From NCBI RefSeq assembly GCF_040712315.1, contig NC_134020.1:6943718-7007717 (forward strand): a stretch of DNA of 64,000 nt, given 5' to 3'. This stretch comes from Castanea sativa (lineage: Eukaryota; Streptophyta; Magnoliopsida; Fagales; Fagaceae). Below are positions 46,750 to 57,096 of this stretch, piece by piece (position 1 is the first letter of the stretch; each line of letters opens with the position of its first letter). Under the pieces are notes generated by a model. It had not been told where the DNA came from. It saw nothing but the letters and a program-made list of their open reading frames with translations, and did no database searches. The translations under genes were made by a program, and so were the position numbers.

Positions 46750-47748
46750 TAAGAGTAAACAAAATTACAAGGGAGTTTGTTTCTAACAACAACAATCTCT
46801 TAATATAGAAATAGAACAGCCAAATGGGTCAGTGAGAAACACTGCAAAAGACACACTGCATTGGTTGGAGGTTTTGTGAGAAGAAAATAAAAGAGGGAGA
46901 GGCAAATTGTTGCGCGTACGTTGAGGTTGTGGTTGAATGGAGCCGGAGATGGGTGGTGTTGGACCAAAAACGTAACCTTAAACCAAAATCAAGTCTTTTA
47001 AAAGACTAAATCATATTTAAAATTGAGAAAAAAAAAACTTTTTGACAGAGAATCCAAAAACCTAAAACCAAAGTGAATCAAATCTAAACCTATCTAACAA
47101 AAAAACTCAATCAAAAGTAACATTTCATACTCAAATCTAAAAAATGGAAGAAAAAAAAACAATGTACGGTGCCCAATCGATGCAGTGTTTACCGTTCGGC
47201 CTCTTTCTCTGTTTCTTTGTCCGTGTCCCAGGCCTCATCCTCTCTCTATTTCATCACCTCTCTCTTTCTCGGCCTCTCTCTGTTTCATCGCCTGTCTCTA
47301 TTTCTGACACAAAATACCAATGTTTAAATTTAAAACAGAACTTTACCAATAGCGATTCCGATAGTCGGGTAGTGAGTGAAGGCTTACAGTGATGGTAGAA
47401 GATTTGGGCGGCGCCCTTGTCTCCATCTCTGCCTCTCTATTTCTCTGTCTCTCTTTTATCTCGATCTCTCTCTCCTTTCTCCGTCTAACAATCTTCCTTT
47501 TTTGTTTTTCTTTTAAGCGGTTAGTTTCCTTTTATACCAAGAGGGCTCCCAAACAGTGTTTTAACGCAACAAAACATTATAGTTTATTGCTTTTAAACGG
47601 TGTTATAGCGTTACCAAACAATGTAATTTATCACTTTTTAATTTAAACGTATCTTAATTTTAGATAGACAGTTATCCTATTTGTCAGCACCTCCTTAATT
47701 GCAGGAACCAACTTTCTTTCAGCTTCTGCTATTATATATATATATAGA
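46051..47748 (-). other. 5' part of Helitron H, probably captured RGLG upstream DNA
   Basis: It runs from the TC end (47748) to the RGLG ATG. It holds A-runs, CT-rich stretches (47180-47510, minus-strand GA) and no recognised ORF. Since it directly precedes the start codon it may include the RGLG 5' UTR and promoter; that is inference. Confidence 0.45.
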
Positions 47749-48658
47749 TACCACTATCTAAATATAATTGCACTCTAGGCCTTATTAATAAATTATATCC
47801 CAAGACTTAATTATACATGCAACCCATTCATAAAACATTCGTAGTAATATATAGTCATGAATATAGACTGCCACTTTGAAAATTACTACATCTTAATCCT
47901 TGAGTACCCGGTTTAATCCTTTAAGTTATTCATCATATATTTATGAAATCCGATTTCATAAATATATACTTTAGTAACTCTTTACTAAAGTGGTTAGGCT
48001 TAACACTCTGAATAACCAAACTCATTAAACTTATCTTAAGGGAATATTTTATATCTCCGTTAAGAGATTATGAATTCTATCTTGAGAATATATGTTCCAT
48101 CAACACTAAATGTGACTGCCCAACATACTGAGGTTTTGACCGTTACTTTAGGTTTCACTCCTGATATATCAAAGCAACCTATACCTCATGATCAGGTCCA
48201 TTATTCTTTCAGGATTAAGAGTTCATGCAAACAGAAGTCGTGAGATTTATTATTCATTTAACAGTTGTTAGGAGAATAATAAATCTCACAGCGGTCCAGT
48301 TCAATATATCTTAACTCTTAAAACATATCAACATATCAACTAGAAGTCTCCACTTCCATGATCAAGACAAATCATCTTAGTCGATACATTATAGTCTTTG
48401 CAGATGAAATGCCCAATTTCATCACCGACTACGAACTATAAATTCTGAGTTTACAATGAACTTGTGACTTATATCTTCTGTGACTAAATCACATAAATCA
48501 CGTACTATGCATCTCATGGATTATGTGATAATGTCCCAATATTCATGTTACCATTATTTTAGATAATAATAAAACAACTTTATTAAACACAACATTAAGT
48601 CATACATAATATCGTACATAGCATCATACAATAGGATTTAAGGGCACACATCCTAATA
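47749..48658 (-). repeat. 5' LTR of element C, 5' part
   Basis: Matches 27493-28350 of the 3' LTR, with an extra segment of about 50 bp near 48475-48530 ('gactaaatcacataaatcac'). The terminal TG has become TA (48657-48658). The GTTTT duplication follows. Confidence 0.9.
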
Positions 48659-48730
48659 GTTTTCTCTCACGGGCTCAGATGCTGTAGGTGGTGCATTGAC
48701 ACCTTTGCTATTCCTTGGTCTTGGAGCCAT
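48659..48730 (-). pseudogene. Gag N-terminus of element F
   Basis: ATG at 48730: MAPRPRNSKGVNAPPTASEP, then 'VREN' at the copia C insertion point. It continues at 26980 ('EVASKQRNEVPLVEQ') in the same frame. Upstream lies a short leader to the primer site. Confidence 0.75.
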
Positions 48731-48770
48731 GCTCTTCGAAGGGACTGTTTCTTCCCTCTTCTTTGCTCTG

Positions 48771-48788
48771 GTCCCTAGTGGAGTCACC
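48771..48788 (-). other. Primer-binding-site-like sequence of element F
   Basis: GGTGACTCCACTAGGGAC on the minus strand, four bases after the LTR end. Similar 'GG.GACTCC.CTGGGGA' sequences stand at this place in other Tat/Ogre-like plant elements. It is not an initiator-Met site; the tRNA was not determined here. Confidence 0.55.
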
Positions 48789-48792
48789 TTAA

Positions 48793-49848
48793 TGTGTGGT
48801 TTTTTTTTTTGTTTTTTTTTTTTTAAGAAAGCAGCACACAAGCCCAAGTAAAAATGTTGGGATCCTAGGCGTGATGCTTTGTATTTTAAGGAACTGGGCT
48901 TGGTTCACCACAGCTAAATGAGGCTGATTTTGAACCAGGTGGTGCACAGGGCATGAATCCTACAACACATACATTGCTAACTTACAGAGAATATATGTAT
49001 TGAATAGCAGAGGACAACAAAGAACGAAATAATAAGAAAGAAGAGATAAAATAAGACGTTAGGGATCCTTCAAAACAAAGTAAAATGCTCCATTACTTTC
49101 TTAATTATGTAGTACATAATGCTCACTAGGACGTGTTATAAGGTCTAAATAAGTTCAAAAATCATAGACTTAGATGGCTCTTCAGGTCTCTAAGACTTGC
49201 AAAGTTTAAATCCCTTTGAATCCAAGTGTGTGTTCTCCAGTGGCTGCTATGAGGATCCTGGATGGTATTTTCCCCTCTCTTTTCTTTCTTTTTGAATTTT
49301 TACAAAACTTTTCTCCAAGATTTCTTACTCCAATTCATTGTTGCTAAATGCCTTTCACTGTTGGCTGCCCTTCCTTTTATGTGTCATCTTAAGGTTTCTG
49401 GTGTACCACAAATTCCCTTTATTTGTTCCTCCGGGTACCAGATCCAATGTTGTGTTAGCAACATTGGTAGCTGGTTCCTTCTTCATCCTTCATTATTTTC
49501 ATCTTTTGAGGCTTTCCTTTTAAAAGACCCTAGCTGACTTTCCCGTTCTGGGGGGGTTCTAAAGGGCGGACCTTTGGTCTTTGTTTTTTCCAAGGCTTCT
49601 AGACTCCACTTTTTAGACTCATCTTTTGGTTGCTTTCCCCTTTGTCATTTTTCCCCAGTTGGTTGATTCCTTCCTGCCAGGCTAAAAGATCCCGAGCAAC
49701 CTTCCTTTATGGTTCTTCTTCCTGGGTTCCTCGAGGTACCAGACCCTTGCTTATGAGCTGTTGGTTCCCCAAGCCTTCTGATCCCTTTTTTTGCATCATT
49801 AGGCAGCTGATAAGGACATATCTGTTCTTTTTCTTTGTGCTTCTTGGC
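48793..49848 (-). repeat. 5' LTR of element F, interrupted
   Basis: Aligns with 6429-7490. It is cut at 49848 by the copia A LTR (TGTTAGG). The preceding five bases TTGGC would be the left duplication of that insertion. The remaining part of about 350 bp must lie beyond the right window edge. Confidence 0.85.
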
Positions 49849-51246
49849 TGTTAGGATTAGTGTCCTTAAATCCTATTGTATAATGCTATGTATGATGTTA
49901 TGTATGACATTATGTATGACATGATGTATGACTTAATATTGTGATTGATAAAGTTGTTTTATTATTATCTAAAACAATGGTAACATGAATATTCGGACAT
50001 TATCATATAGTCCATGAGATGCATAGTATGTGATTTAGTCACAAATATAAGTCACAAGTTCTTTGTAAACTCAGAATTTAAAGTTCGTAGTCGGTGATGA
50101 AATTGGGCATTTCATTTGCAAAGACTATAACGTATCAACTAAGATGATTTGTCTTAATCATGGAAATGGAGATTTCTAGTTGATATGTTGATATATTTTA
50201 AGAGTTAAGATATATTGAATTGGACCGCTGTGAGATTTATTATTCTCCTAATGACTGTCAAATGAATAATAAATCTCACGACTTCTATTTACATGAACTC
50301 TTAATTCTGAGAGGATAATAGACCTGATCATGAAGTGTAAGTTGCTTTGATATATCAGGAGTGAGATCGAAAGTAACGGTCAAAACCTCAGTATGTTGGG
50401 CAGCCACATTTAGTGTTGATGGAACATATATTCTCAAGATGGAATTCATAGTCTCTTAACGGAGATATAAAATATTCCCTTGAGATAAGTTTAATGGATA
50501 AGTTATTTAGAGAGTTAGGCCTAACCACTTTGGTAAGAAGTTACTAAAGTATATATTTATGAAATTGGATTTCATAAATATATAATGAATAACTTTAAAG
50601 GATTAAACTGGATACTTAAGGATAAGATGTAGTAATTTACAAAGTGGTAGTCTACATTCATGACTTTGTATTACTACGAATATTTTATGAAGGGGTTGCA
50701 TGTATAATAAAGTCTTGGGATATAATTTATGAATAGGGCCTAGAGTGCAACTATATTTATATAGACGTATTAAATATAGTTAATGGTAACTTTGGACTTG
50801 TCAAGAGTTGACAGAAAAGCCCAAGGCCTATTGGAGCTAGTGTCTTATTGGTCCCTTTTGGTCCCACTCCAAACGACATACTAAAGCCCAATTGGAAAGG
50901 CCCAAAAGGCTAGCCTAATTAGATAATCAATTATAAGGAGAGAAACATACATAATTTCAATGTGTGAAAAAGAGAGACATCATTGTGAAATGGTGTGTAT
51001 GTAAGAGTGTGACACACTTTCATTCTCCCTTGAAAACTGATTGAGAGACCACACATCTTGGGCGTTAGTGGAATTGGAGTGAAGATTAAAAGTGTTCTCA
51101 AGAACTTCTGATCTTTGGTTTTGAAATTCACTGCACCAAAGTACACTCTCTTGATTCTATATTTTGAAATTCACATAGTGTGTGTTATCAATTACGAATG
51201 AAGTAGATTCATTTATTTTCCGCTATGTACATGCATATTTCCATCA
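49849..51246 (+). repeat. LTR of element A (complete copy)
   Basis: TGTTAGGATTAGTGTCC to ...CATATTTCCATCA, 1398 bp, related to the C and B LTRs ('tcacgacttctattt', 'gattgagagaccacacatct'). The primer site follows two bases later. Confidence 0.9.
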
Positions 51247-51248
51247 AA

Positions 51249-51413
51249 TGGTATCAGAGCTAATAGTTTCGTGATGTTAGAAGATTGTATATGGTTTTAA
51301 TTTTTTGCATGGTTGTTGAAATTATGATTTGATAAAAACTGATATTGATGTTATGATATTGTTTAAATTTGAATTTAAGTATGTTAAATCGATCTTTAAG
51401 GCTATAGCATCAA
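51249..51413 (+). other. Primer site and leader of element A, first copy
   Basis: TGGTATCAGAGC (51249-51260) plus leader, cut at about 51413-51417 by the pararetrovirus-like block. The second copy of the same segment is 57097-57270 with about five differences. Confidence 0.85.
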
Positions 51414-51416
51414 CGG

Positions 51417-53184
51417 AAATAAGTAAAATAAAAACAGTTTCAAAACATACTCCATTATTGCATATGTGAACCTTAGGTATTTTGTAATTAATAATGAGCT
51501 TTTCTCCATTAGCCTGAGATAGTTTTTCAGATGATTTTTCATAATACTTTAAAGGTACAAGTCCTTCTTGTATACAGTTCATATCAGCACCTGAATCTAT
51601 TAAAGCAAATTCTATCAAAGAGAATTCTTTATTAACTACTAAAGTGACTTCTGTGTACCATTTTTGAAAAATTACTCTATCAATTAAACTCAAAAAATTA
51701 TGTCTATCACTATCATCTTTATGTGATAAAGGAGGGTCTATCATGGGTTTAGAGAATTCTTTTAGATTTATTATTTCTGCAATATTTTGTTCATTTATTT
51801 CTGTCAAATTATCTTCTTTAATTTCTTTGATTTCCTCTTTCATCATTTTTGCTTCTGTCATTAGGTCTTGTAGAGTTATAGGTTTTACATCCTTTCCATC
51901 TTGTACCATTTTTGCCCTTTCTTTCTTATCTTTTTCTAGTTTCCTACAATCCGTAACATGATGTCCATATTGCCTACATCTAAGACAAATAATAGGTATA
52001 TTTATAGAATCTTTTAAGCTTAGTAAATAATTTGTCTTATCCTTTAAATGATTAGGTAAATTTTTTATTAATTTCATCATTATGTCTTTTTGTTTTCTTT
52101 TTCTTTTATGAACTTTAATTGGGTTGGTTGATTTTAATTCTTCTATTTCTCTTTCTTGTTCAATCTTTTCTTCCACTTCTAGTTCCCTACGTAGAGATTC
52201 TTCAAGAGTACTATTTTCTTTTGGTTTTAACATGTCCTTTTCTATTTCCTTTTCTGACATGTGTTTTCCTATATCTATGTCTCGTTCTATATTTAGTTCT
52301 TTACGTAGAGTTTCTATGCCATCTATCTTTAGGGTATTATCATGTTTTCTTCTTTCTTTGTCTTCATTCATTATATCTATCTCATTCTTATGCATTTTAT
52401 ATATAGAACTACTTTCTTTCTTTTCTGTTAGAGTTTCTTTTGATTTCTTCAGAGCTTCTTTCTTCTTAAAAGTACTATTGCCATTTTCTATATTTGCTAT
52501 CATTTCTTTTACTATGCCTTTTTTAAATATTCTTTCATCTTCCATGCGTGTTGTTCTTTCCCTAATTAGGCTATCTTTCATATTATTGGTCTTTTGTCTT
52601 CTTTCTATGTCTTTTGCATCTTTCATTATTTCTATAAGACTTTCATTATAGCTTTTAGATGTTATAGACATAGGTCTGTCAGTTTCTTTAGAATTTTGAA
52701 AACTATTGCTATCATCACATATTAAACTGTCTTTTCTAATGTTCCTTATATCTATCATATTTATTGATCTGTCGGTACTTGTTAAATTATTCTGTTGCTT
52801 ATCTATCATGGTTTTTATTAAAGATGATCTTTGATGGGGTTCAAAGTCTGAATTTATAGCCTTAATTCTTTCATAAAGTTCCAAAAAACTATCTGATCTA
52901 TCATCTCTATCATTTGTTCTTTCTATAATAGTGGATCTTTCAATATCTTCTAATTTCTTATTAATTCTATCTAAGAAACTATTATTGTGTCTATCAGTCT
53001 GTCGGTTGATTTTATCTCCTATTAATGTATTCCAATTATTTGTTTTATTATAGTTATAATCGTAATTATCCATATTATTGTCAGAATTAGAATCTGTTTC
53101 ATAATCCATATCATCATTTAACCGATTATTGTCTATATCTCTCATGCTATAACCGTCATCATAATCTATATCATCATAGTCCAT
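51417..53184 (-). pseudogene. Coat/gag-like protein with zinc knuckle and protease, 3' end fused
   Basis: An open frame of 620 codons, the longest in the window. Residues 1-60 are D/N-rich, with long K/E/R-rich helical stretches at about 180-380. A knuckle CLRCRQYGHHVTDC (C-x2-C-x4-H-x4-C) starts near residue 399. The retropepsin motif 'ALIDSGADMNC' lies near 525. The last about 30 codons come from antisense copia leader across the junction at about 51417. Similar layouts (acidic, basic, CCHC, protease) belong to coat proteins of caulimovirids and to gag of retroelements. RT should follow but is cut off. Confidence 0.65.
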
Positions 53185-53549
53185 GTTTTAAATTAGTGTG
53201 TGCCTAACCTAAGTGTGAACAAGAAAACAGATGATGAACTGATAAACGTATTCATTATGTTTCCAAGCAATTTAATAATTACTGGCAGAACTATTACTAA
53301 CCACTGGTTGCCTTGCTATCGGGACCACCTCATCGAGAAACTCCATTGTGGGACCACCTAACACACACCTATCCATCGACTAACAAAAAACGGGCTGACC
53401 AACGCGAATCTATGGTTTGCCAACGAGTATTGAGGCTAACCAATGCTACCAAGGAACAAGTAGTGGTGATGCAGTAATATAGTACCAAGTAACTTCTTAA
53501 TTGCAAAGAAATAAAACTCATAAATCTACCATCCATGGCTCTGATACCA
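53185..53549 (-). other. Primer site and leader of the pararetrovirus-like block
   Basis: TGGTATCAGAGCC at 53549-53537 is a perfect initiator-Met primer site. About 350 bases of leader lead to the ATG at 53184. No gene. Confidence 0.8.
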
Positions 53550-54390
53550 TTAACTACCCAGGAGAGAGCACAACAGTAATATGGAAGCATAAACAATGAT
53601 AAAATAGATGATAAAGAAGAAAACAGCAAAATAGATATATTCAAAATAAGGTTAAAATGGAGTATGGAATATGAACACAGAGACTGATAAAATCTTACTT
53701 GGATAAAAACTTTTGTCTTTGATTAAAACTGAAAATACTTCTGTCTGATACAAGCTTTGAAAATAAAAACTGTCTGAAGAGTTACAAGATTACAAAGTAA
53801 AATCTGTCTAAGAAAGGTTATAAGATTACAAAAGAAAAGTACAAGAGTCTATCTGAGAGAGGGAGAGGAAGGCTTTCAAAGGCTTTCTAATGCTTTTGGA
53901 AGGAAATGTTAAGGTTTGGAAATTAAGGCTTGGTTCTGTCTTCAGAGTTTTTTCTCTATTATAGATGAAATGAACCATAGTTAGTCTGGAAAAGTAACTT
54001 GAGTTTGTGGAATTAACTCAAGTTAAACTGTCGGTGGAGGCTTATCCGGCTTATCTTATCTAAACAATAGTCTGTCTGAGAAGTCAGATCTGTTTTGCGC
54101 GTGCTGGTAAACAGTAGTGATAAATATCTGTCTGTCTGTGTCTATCTGTCTTGTAGTGATAAATATCTGTATGTCTGTGTTTGTCTTGTCTATCTTTCTG
54201 TGTCTGTCTGTCTCTGTCTGTCTGCCTTTTTCTGTCTGGAGTGGTTTGTTTGAGAAGGAATATGCCAAGTCTGTTTTGCGCGTGCTGGTAAATAGTAGTG
54301 ATAAATATTTGTCTGTCTGTCTTGACTGTCATATATCATAGGGGTCTTGAAAATCTTGAAATAGTTTTGGATGATTCTGAAATTAGGAGA
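53550..54390 (-). other. Intergenic region of the pararetrovirus-like block, with CTGT repeats
   Basis: Two copies of a segment of about 60 bp ('tgttttgcgcgtgctggtaa', near 54091 and 54272) and (CTGT)n/(GTCT)n runs at 54120-54330 lie between the downstream ORF and the primer site. In caulimovirids the transcription promoter sits in this interval, but no convincing TATA box could be assigned. Confidence 0.6.
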
Positions 54391-55653
54391 TGAGGATTCC
54401 ATTACTGTGTCATCTTCATCATCTGAAATTTGTGATGCAACTTCAAGTAATTGTTTTTTAAGTTGTTTTCTGTCTGATACAGAGGCAAGCTGGAATTGAA
54501 CTTGACTTTTTTCCAAGAGAAAATGAGAAGAAGAGGATTTTTTCTGTAATTCTTGACAAATATGATCAAAATTAAACTTATTCCACCATTTTAATGAAAA
54601 CTTTCTAGTAAGCATAGGAAAAGGATACTGGGGATGCTTTTCTATTTTATATTTCCATCTAATAATCCATGGAAGATCTGGAAATCTGTAAAAGAACTGT
54701 AAAAGATGAGGGAAATCTTTTAGATGAGGGATGCCTGGTTCTTACTTAAAGTCTCATAGGCTTGAAGGAGATTAGGACGAAGAATCCTGGCCTCAGGACC
54801 GTAGGAATTCCACCAATCAATAAACCATCTTGGAATCATCATGTCTTTCTTTCTATACATGCCAAAACAGAAAAACCAAGTGTGTCTATAAATATTATTT
54901 TGAAATAGAAGGATCCTATCCCAAGCTTCCATATAATCATAATAATTATAAAACTGGGGTTGAAATTGTACTGAAAAGTTCCTAGTGATCCAAGGTTGTG
55001 CATTCCACTGAGAGGGGGTGAGAATCTGTTTAATGACTATTTTAGAGTAGCCAATTCTGGTAGGGTCTTGGGAGCAGGGCATATGTGTTAGTACTATTGA
55101 GTCTGTATCAACTAAAATATGCTCATAAAATCTTTGAGCCTTGAAATTTTCTGTCTTAGGATGTTCCCATCCTGGGGGTAAAAGCTGTCTGACTAGAGAA
55201 AGGGTATTTGTTATGTGCTGGTATTCTGGTTCAATCCATAGAATAAAATTCTAGGAGTCTTTCGGGAGTTCAATACTGTGGTTTTCTTTTGATGCTGGGG
55301 CTTCCTGAGAGGTGAAGGATAAAGATTTGTATTTTGTTTGACTGGAGGGAGATGCTAAAGGGGAGGCTAAAGGGGGAAAAGAGGCTGCTGTTAAATTAAA
55401 CGGTGTTTTTAAGGGAGTTGAGGTTGAGGATGAGGGCATGGCATATGACTGTTTAGAGGTTGGGCGAGAACTTAGGGAAAGTGGGCTAAAAGGGTTTGGG
55501 CTGCATATTCCTTGGGGTCTGGTTGAAGAAGAAGAATTGGGTGAAGCAAAGGAAGGGGTAGGAAGAAATCTGCTAGGAGGAATAGGAGGAGCAACATAGG
55601 ACTGTCTGGATTTGGGTTTTGGGGAGTTGCTCTTTTATGAGGGGGAACTCATC
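54391..55653 (-). pseudogene. Proline/serine-rich ORF following RNase H
   Basis: ATG at 55653 overlaps the RNase H stop as ATGA. It has a P/S-rich head with a stop at codon 6, then 'SIELPKDS' and a stop near 55251, then 'MPCSQDPTRIGYSKIVIKQI', 'MEAWDRILLFQNNIYRHTWF' and 'PRWFIDWWNSYGP', a stop near 54720, and 'KWWNKFNFDHICQELQKK' further on. The W-rich segment recurs in plant retroelement and pararetrovirus-like polyproteins annotated as enzymatic polyprotein or near a movement-protein domain. Function unknown. Reading continues decayed to about 54390. Confidence 0.5.
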
Positions 55654-56486
55654 TTCCCTGTAAGAATTCACGGGTTAAAAAATCAGAAATTGAATTAGAT
55701 TCTCCTTTAATATATTCAATGTCAAAGTCAAAAACACTTAAAATAGCTTGCAATCTTGCAAAACTTTGTTTGGAAACAAGATTTTGAACATCTATCTATA
55801 GAACTTCTTTAGCACTTTTACAATCAACTCTGATTAAAAACTTTTGATTAAAAGATCATTTTGGAATTTTGAAACGCATAATATAATAGATAAAATTTCC
55901 TTTTTAATAGTTCTGTAATTCTGGTGGGTAGCTGACCAAGAGCTAGAATGAAATCTCACAATCTGTTCTTTTTCAGCATTTACTATCTGTTTTAGAATTC
56001 CACCATAGCCTATATCAGAAGCATCTGTTTCAACAATCTTAAAAGCATGGGGTGAAGGAATAACAATGCAGGGGAGTTGTTTAACATATTTTTTAATCTG
56101 TCGAACTATCATAGTATGTTTTTCTGTCCATGCAAGAGGATCTTTTTCAAGCCTTTTATACAAAGGTTTGCATATCTTTCTTAGTCCTTGAAAATAGTCT
56201 AAAACGTAATTTAAACTGCCCAGAAATCTTTGTAACTGATTTTTATCTTTTATTTCATCTAGAAACTTATCTGCAAATTGAATAGCTCTGTCAATAGGAC
56301 TTAGGGTTCCCTTGTAAATATTATGTCCTAAAAACCAAATTTTATCTTGAAACAAATTTATTTTAGTGGCTGAGACAACTAACCCATTGTGTTTGATTAT
56401 TTTGACAAATATATCTAAATGTTTCCAATGGTCATCAATTGATTTAGAAAAGATTAAAACATCATTTATATAGACAATTGAAAATT
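55652..56486 (-). pseudogene. Reverse transcriptase (C-terminal half) and RNase H, pararetrovirus-like
   Basis: It begins within RT at 'IVYINDVLIFSKS': the catalytic Asp pair is Asn-Asp here. 'IWFLGHNIYKGTLSPIDRAI' and 'FLGSLNYVLDYFQGLRKICK' follow. RNase H shows 'IVETDASDIGYGGILKQI' and 'RTIKKEILSIILCVSKFQND', with a frame break near 55832 and an end 'FLTREFLQGR'. The 'G.LS...I.FADKF' spacing is the caulimovirid/gypsy type. The RT front half is missing at 56486, where copia LTR sequence starts. Confidence 0.75.
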
Positions 56487-57094
56487 ACAAAATGGCAGTC
56501 TACATTCATGACTTTGTATTACTACGAATATTTTATGAAAGGGTTGCATGTATAATAAAGTCTTGGGATATAATTTATTAATAAGGCCTAGAGTGCAACT
56601 ATATTTATATAGTGGTATTAAATATAGTTAATGGTAACTTTGGACTTGTCAAGAGTTGACAAAAAAGCCCAAGGCCCATTGGAGCTAGTGTCTTATTGGT
56701 CCCTTTTGGTCCCACTCCAAACGACATACTAAAGCCCAATTGGAAAGGCCTAAAAGGCTAGCCTAATTAGATAATCAGTTATAAGGAGAGAAACATACAG
56801 AATTTTAATGTGTGAAAAAGAGAGATATCATTGTGAAATGGTGTGTATGTAAGAGTGTGACACACTTTCATTCTCCCTTGAAAACTGATTGAGAGACCAC
56901 ACATCTTGGGCGTTAGTGGAATTGGAGTGAAGATTAAAAGTGTTCTCAAGAACTTATGATCTTTGGTTTTGAAATTCACTGCACCAAGGTACACTCTCTT
57001 GATTCTATATTCTGAAATTTACATAGTGCATGTTATCAATTACGAATGAAGTAGATCCATTTATTTTCCGCTGCGTACATGCATATTTCTACCA
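56487..57094 (+). repeat. Second, partial LTR of element A (3' part)
   Basis: Matches 50635-51246 with about 3% differences. The front of about 790 bp is missing. Primer site TGGTATCAGAGC at 57097-57108 follows. Confidence 0.9.
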
Positions 57095-57096
57095 AA

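Larger units (their letters stand above)
35832..47748 (-). mobile_element. Helitron H (non-autonomous) carrying an RGLG gene fragment
   Basis: On the minus strand it starts TCTATATATATATATAATAG (47748) and ends GCGCGGGTTAAATTCTAG (35832). It inserted exactly between A and T of the copia LTR, without target duplication, as Helitrons do. The uninterrupted site is seen in the other LTR of C (27480-27500, 'tttaataccact'). The 3' end has the hairpin CCCACGC-ATT-GCGCGGG, seven bases before CTAG. No Rep/helicase ORF exists. Without the nested element R its length is about 5.5 kb. Cargo: RGLG exons (44981-46050) and LINE pieces. Confidence 0.88.
26986..48658 (-). mobile_element. Element C: Ty1-copia retrotransposon, minus strand
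   Basis: LTRs at 26986-28350 and (split) 34521-48658, with perfect target duplication GTTTT at 26981-26985 and 48659-48663. Primer site at 34506-34518. Coding runs from 32302 down to about 28370 in the order gag, protease, integrase, RT, RNase H, which is the copia order. Later insertions: solo LTR 33169-34014 in the leader, solo LTR 34527-35326 and Helitron H 35832-47748 in the 5' LTR. It sits in F gag. Confidence 0.9.
6429..49848 (-). mobile_element. Element F: Tat-type Ty3-gypsy retrotransposon, heavily nested
   Basis: F runs right to left. Parts in the window are the 5' LTR start (48793), primer site (48771-48788), gag (48730 to 25526, split), protease, RT/RNase H, integrase, an antisense PMD gene and the 3' LTR (6429-7836). 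Placing integrase after RT/RNase H identifies Ty3-gypsy, and the antisense PMD gene is a feature known from the Tat lineage. It is broken by the SIRE complex at 13081-23715 and copia C at 26986-48658, and its 5' LTR by copia A at 49849. The 5 bases before 6428, 'ctagg', would be its left target duplication; the right one lies outside the window. Confidence 0.8.
51414..56486 (-). mobile_element. Pararetrovirus-like (caulimovirid-type) block, gene order permuted
   Basis: Minus-strand order from 56486: RT palm end and RNase H, then an ORF overlapping by ATGA (55653 to about 54390), non-coding DNA with CTGT repeats, an initiator-Met primer site (53549-53537), then an acidic ORF with zinc knuckle and protease that stops just where RT should follow. 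That is the order of a circle opened within RT, with roughly the RT front part missing. No LTR end (CA) precedes the primer site. All frames have breaks. It could also be an unusual LTR element present as a one-LTR circle form. Confidence 0.6.

Noticed and set aside
52124..52651. 175-codon plus-strand ORF opposite the coat/gag-like gene.
   Set aside because: It is the shadow of the 620-codon minus-strand frame, made of S/F/L runs from A/G-rich codons.
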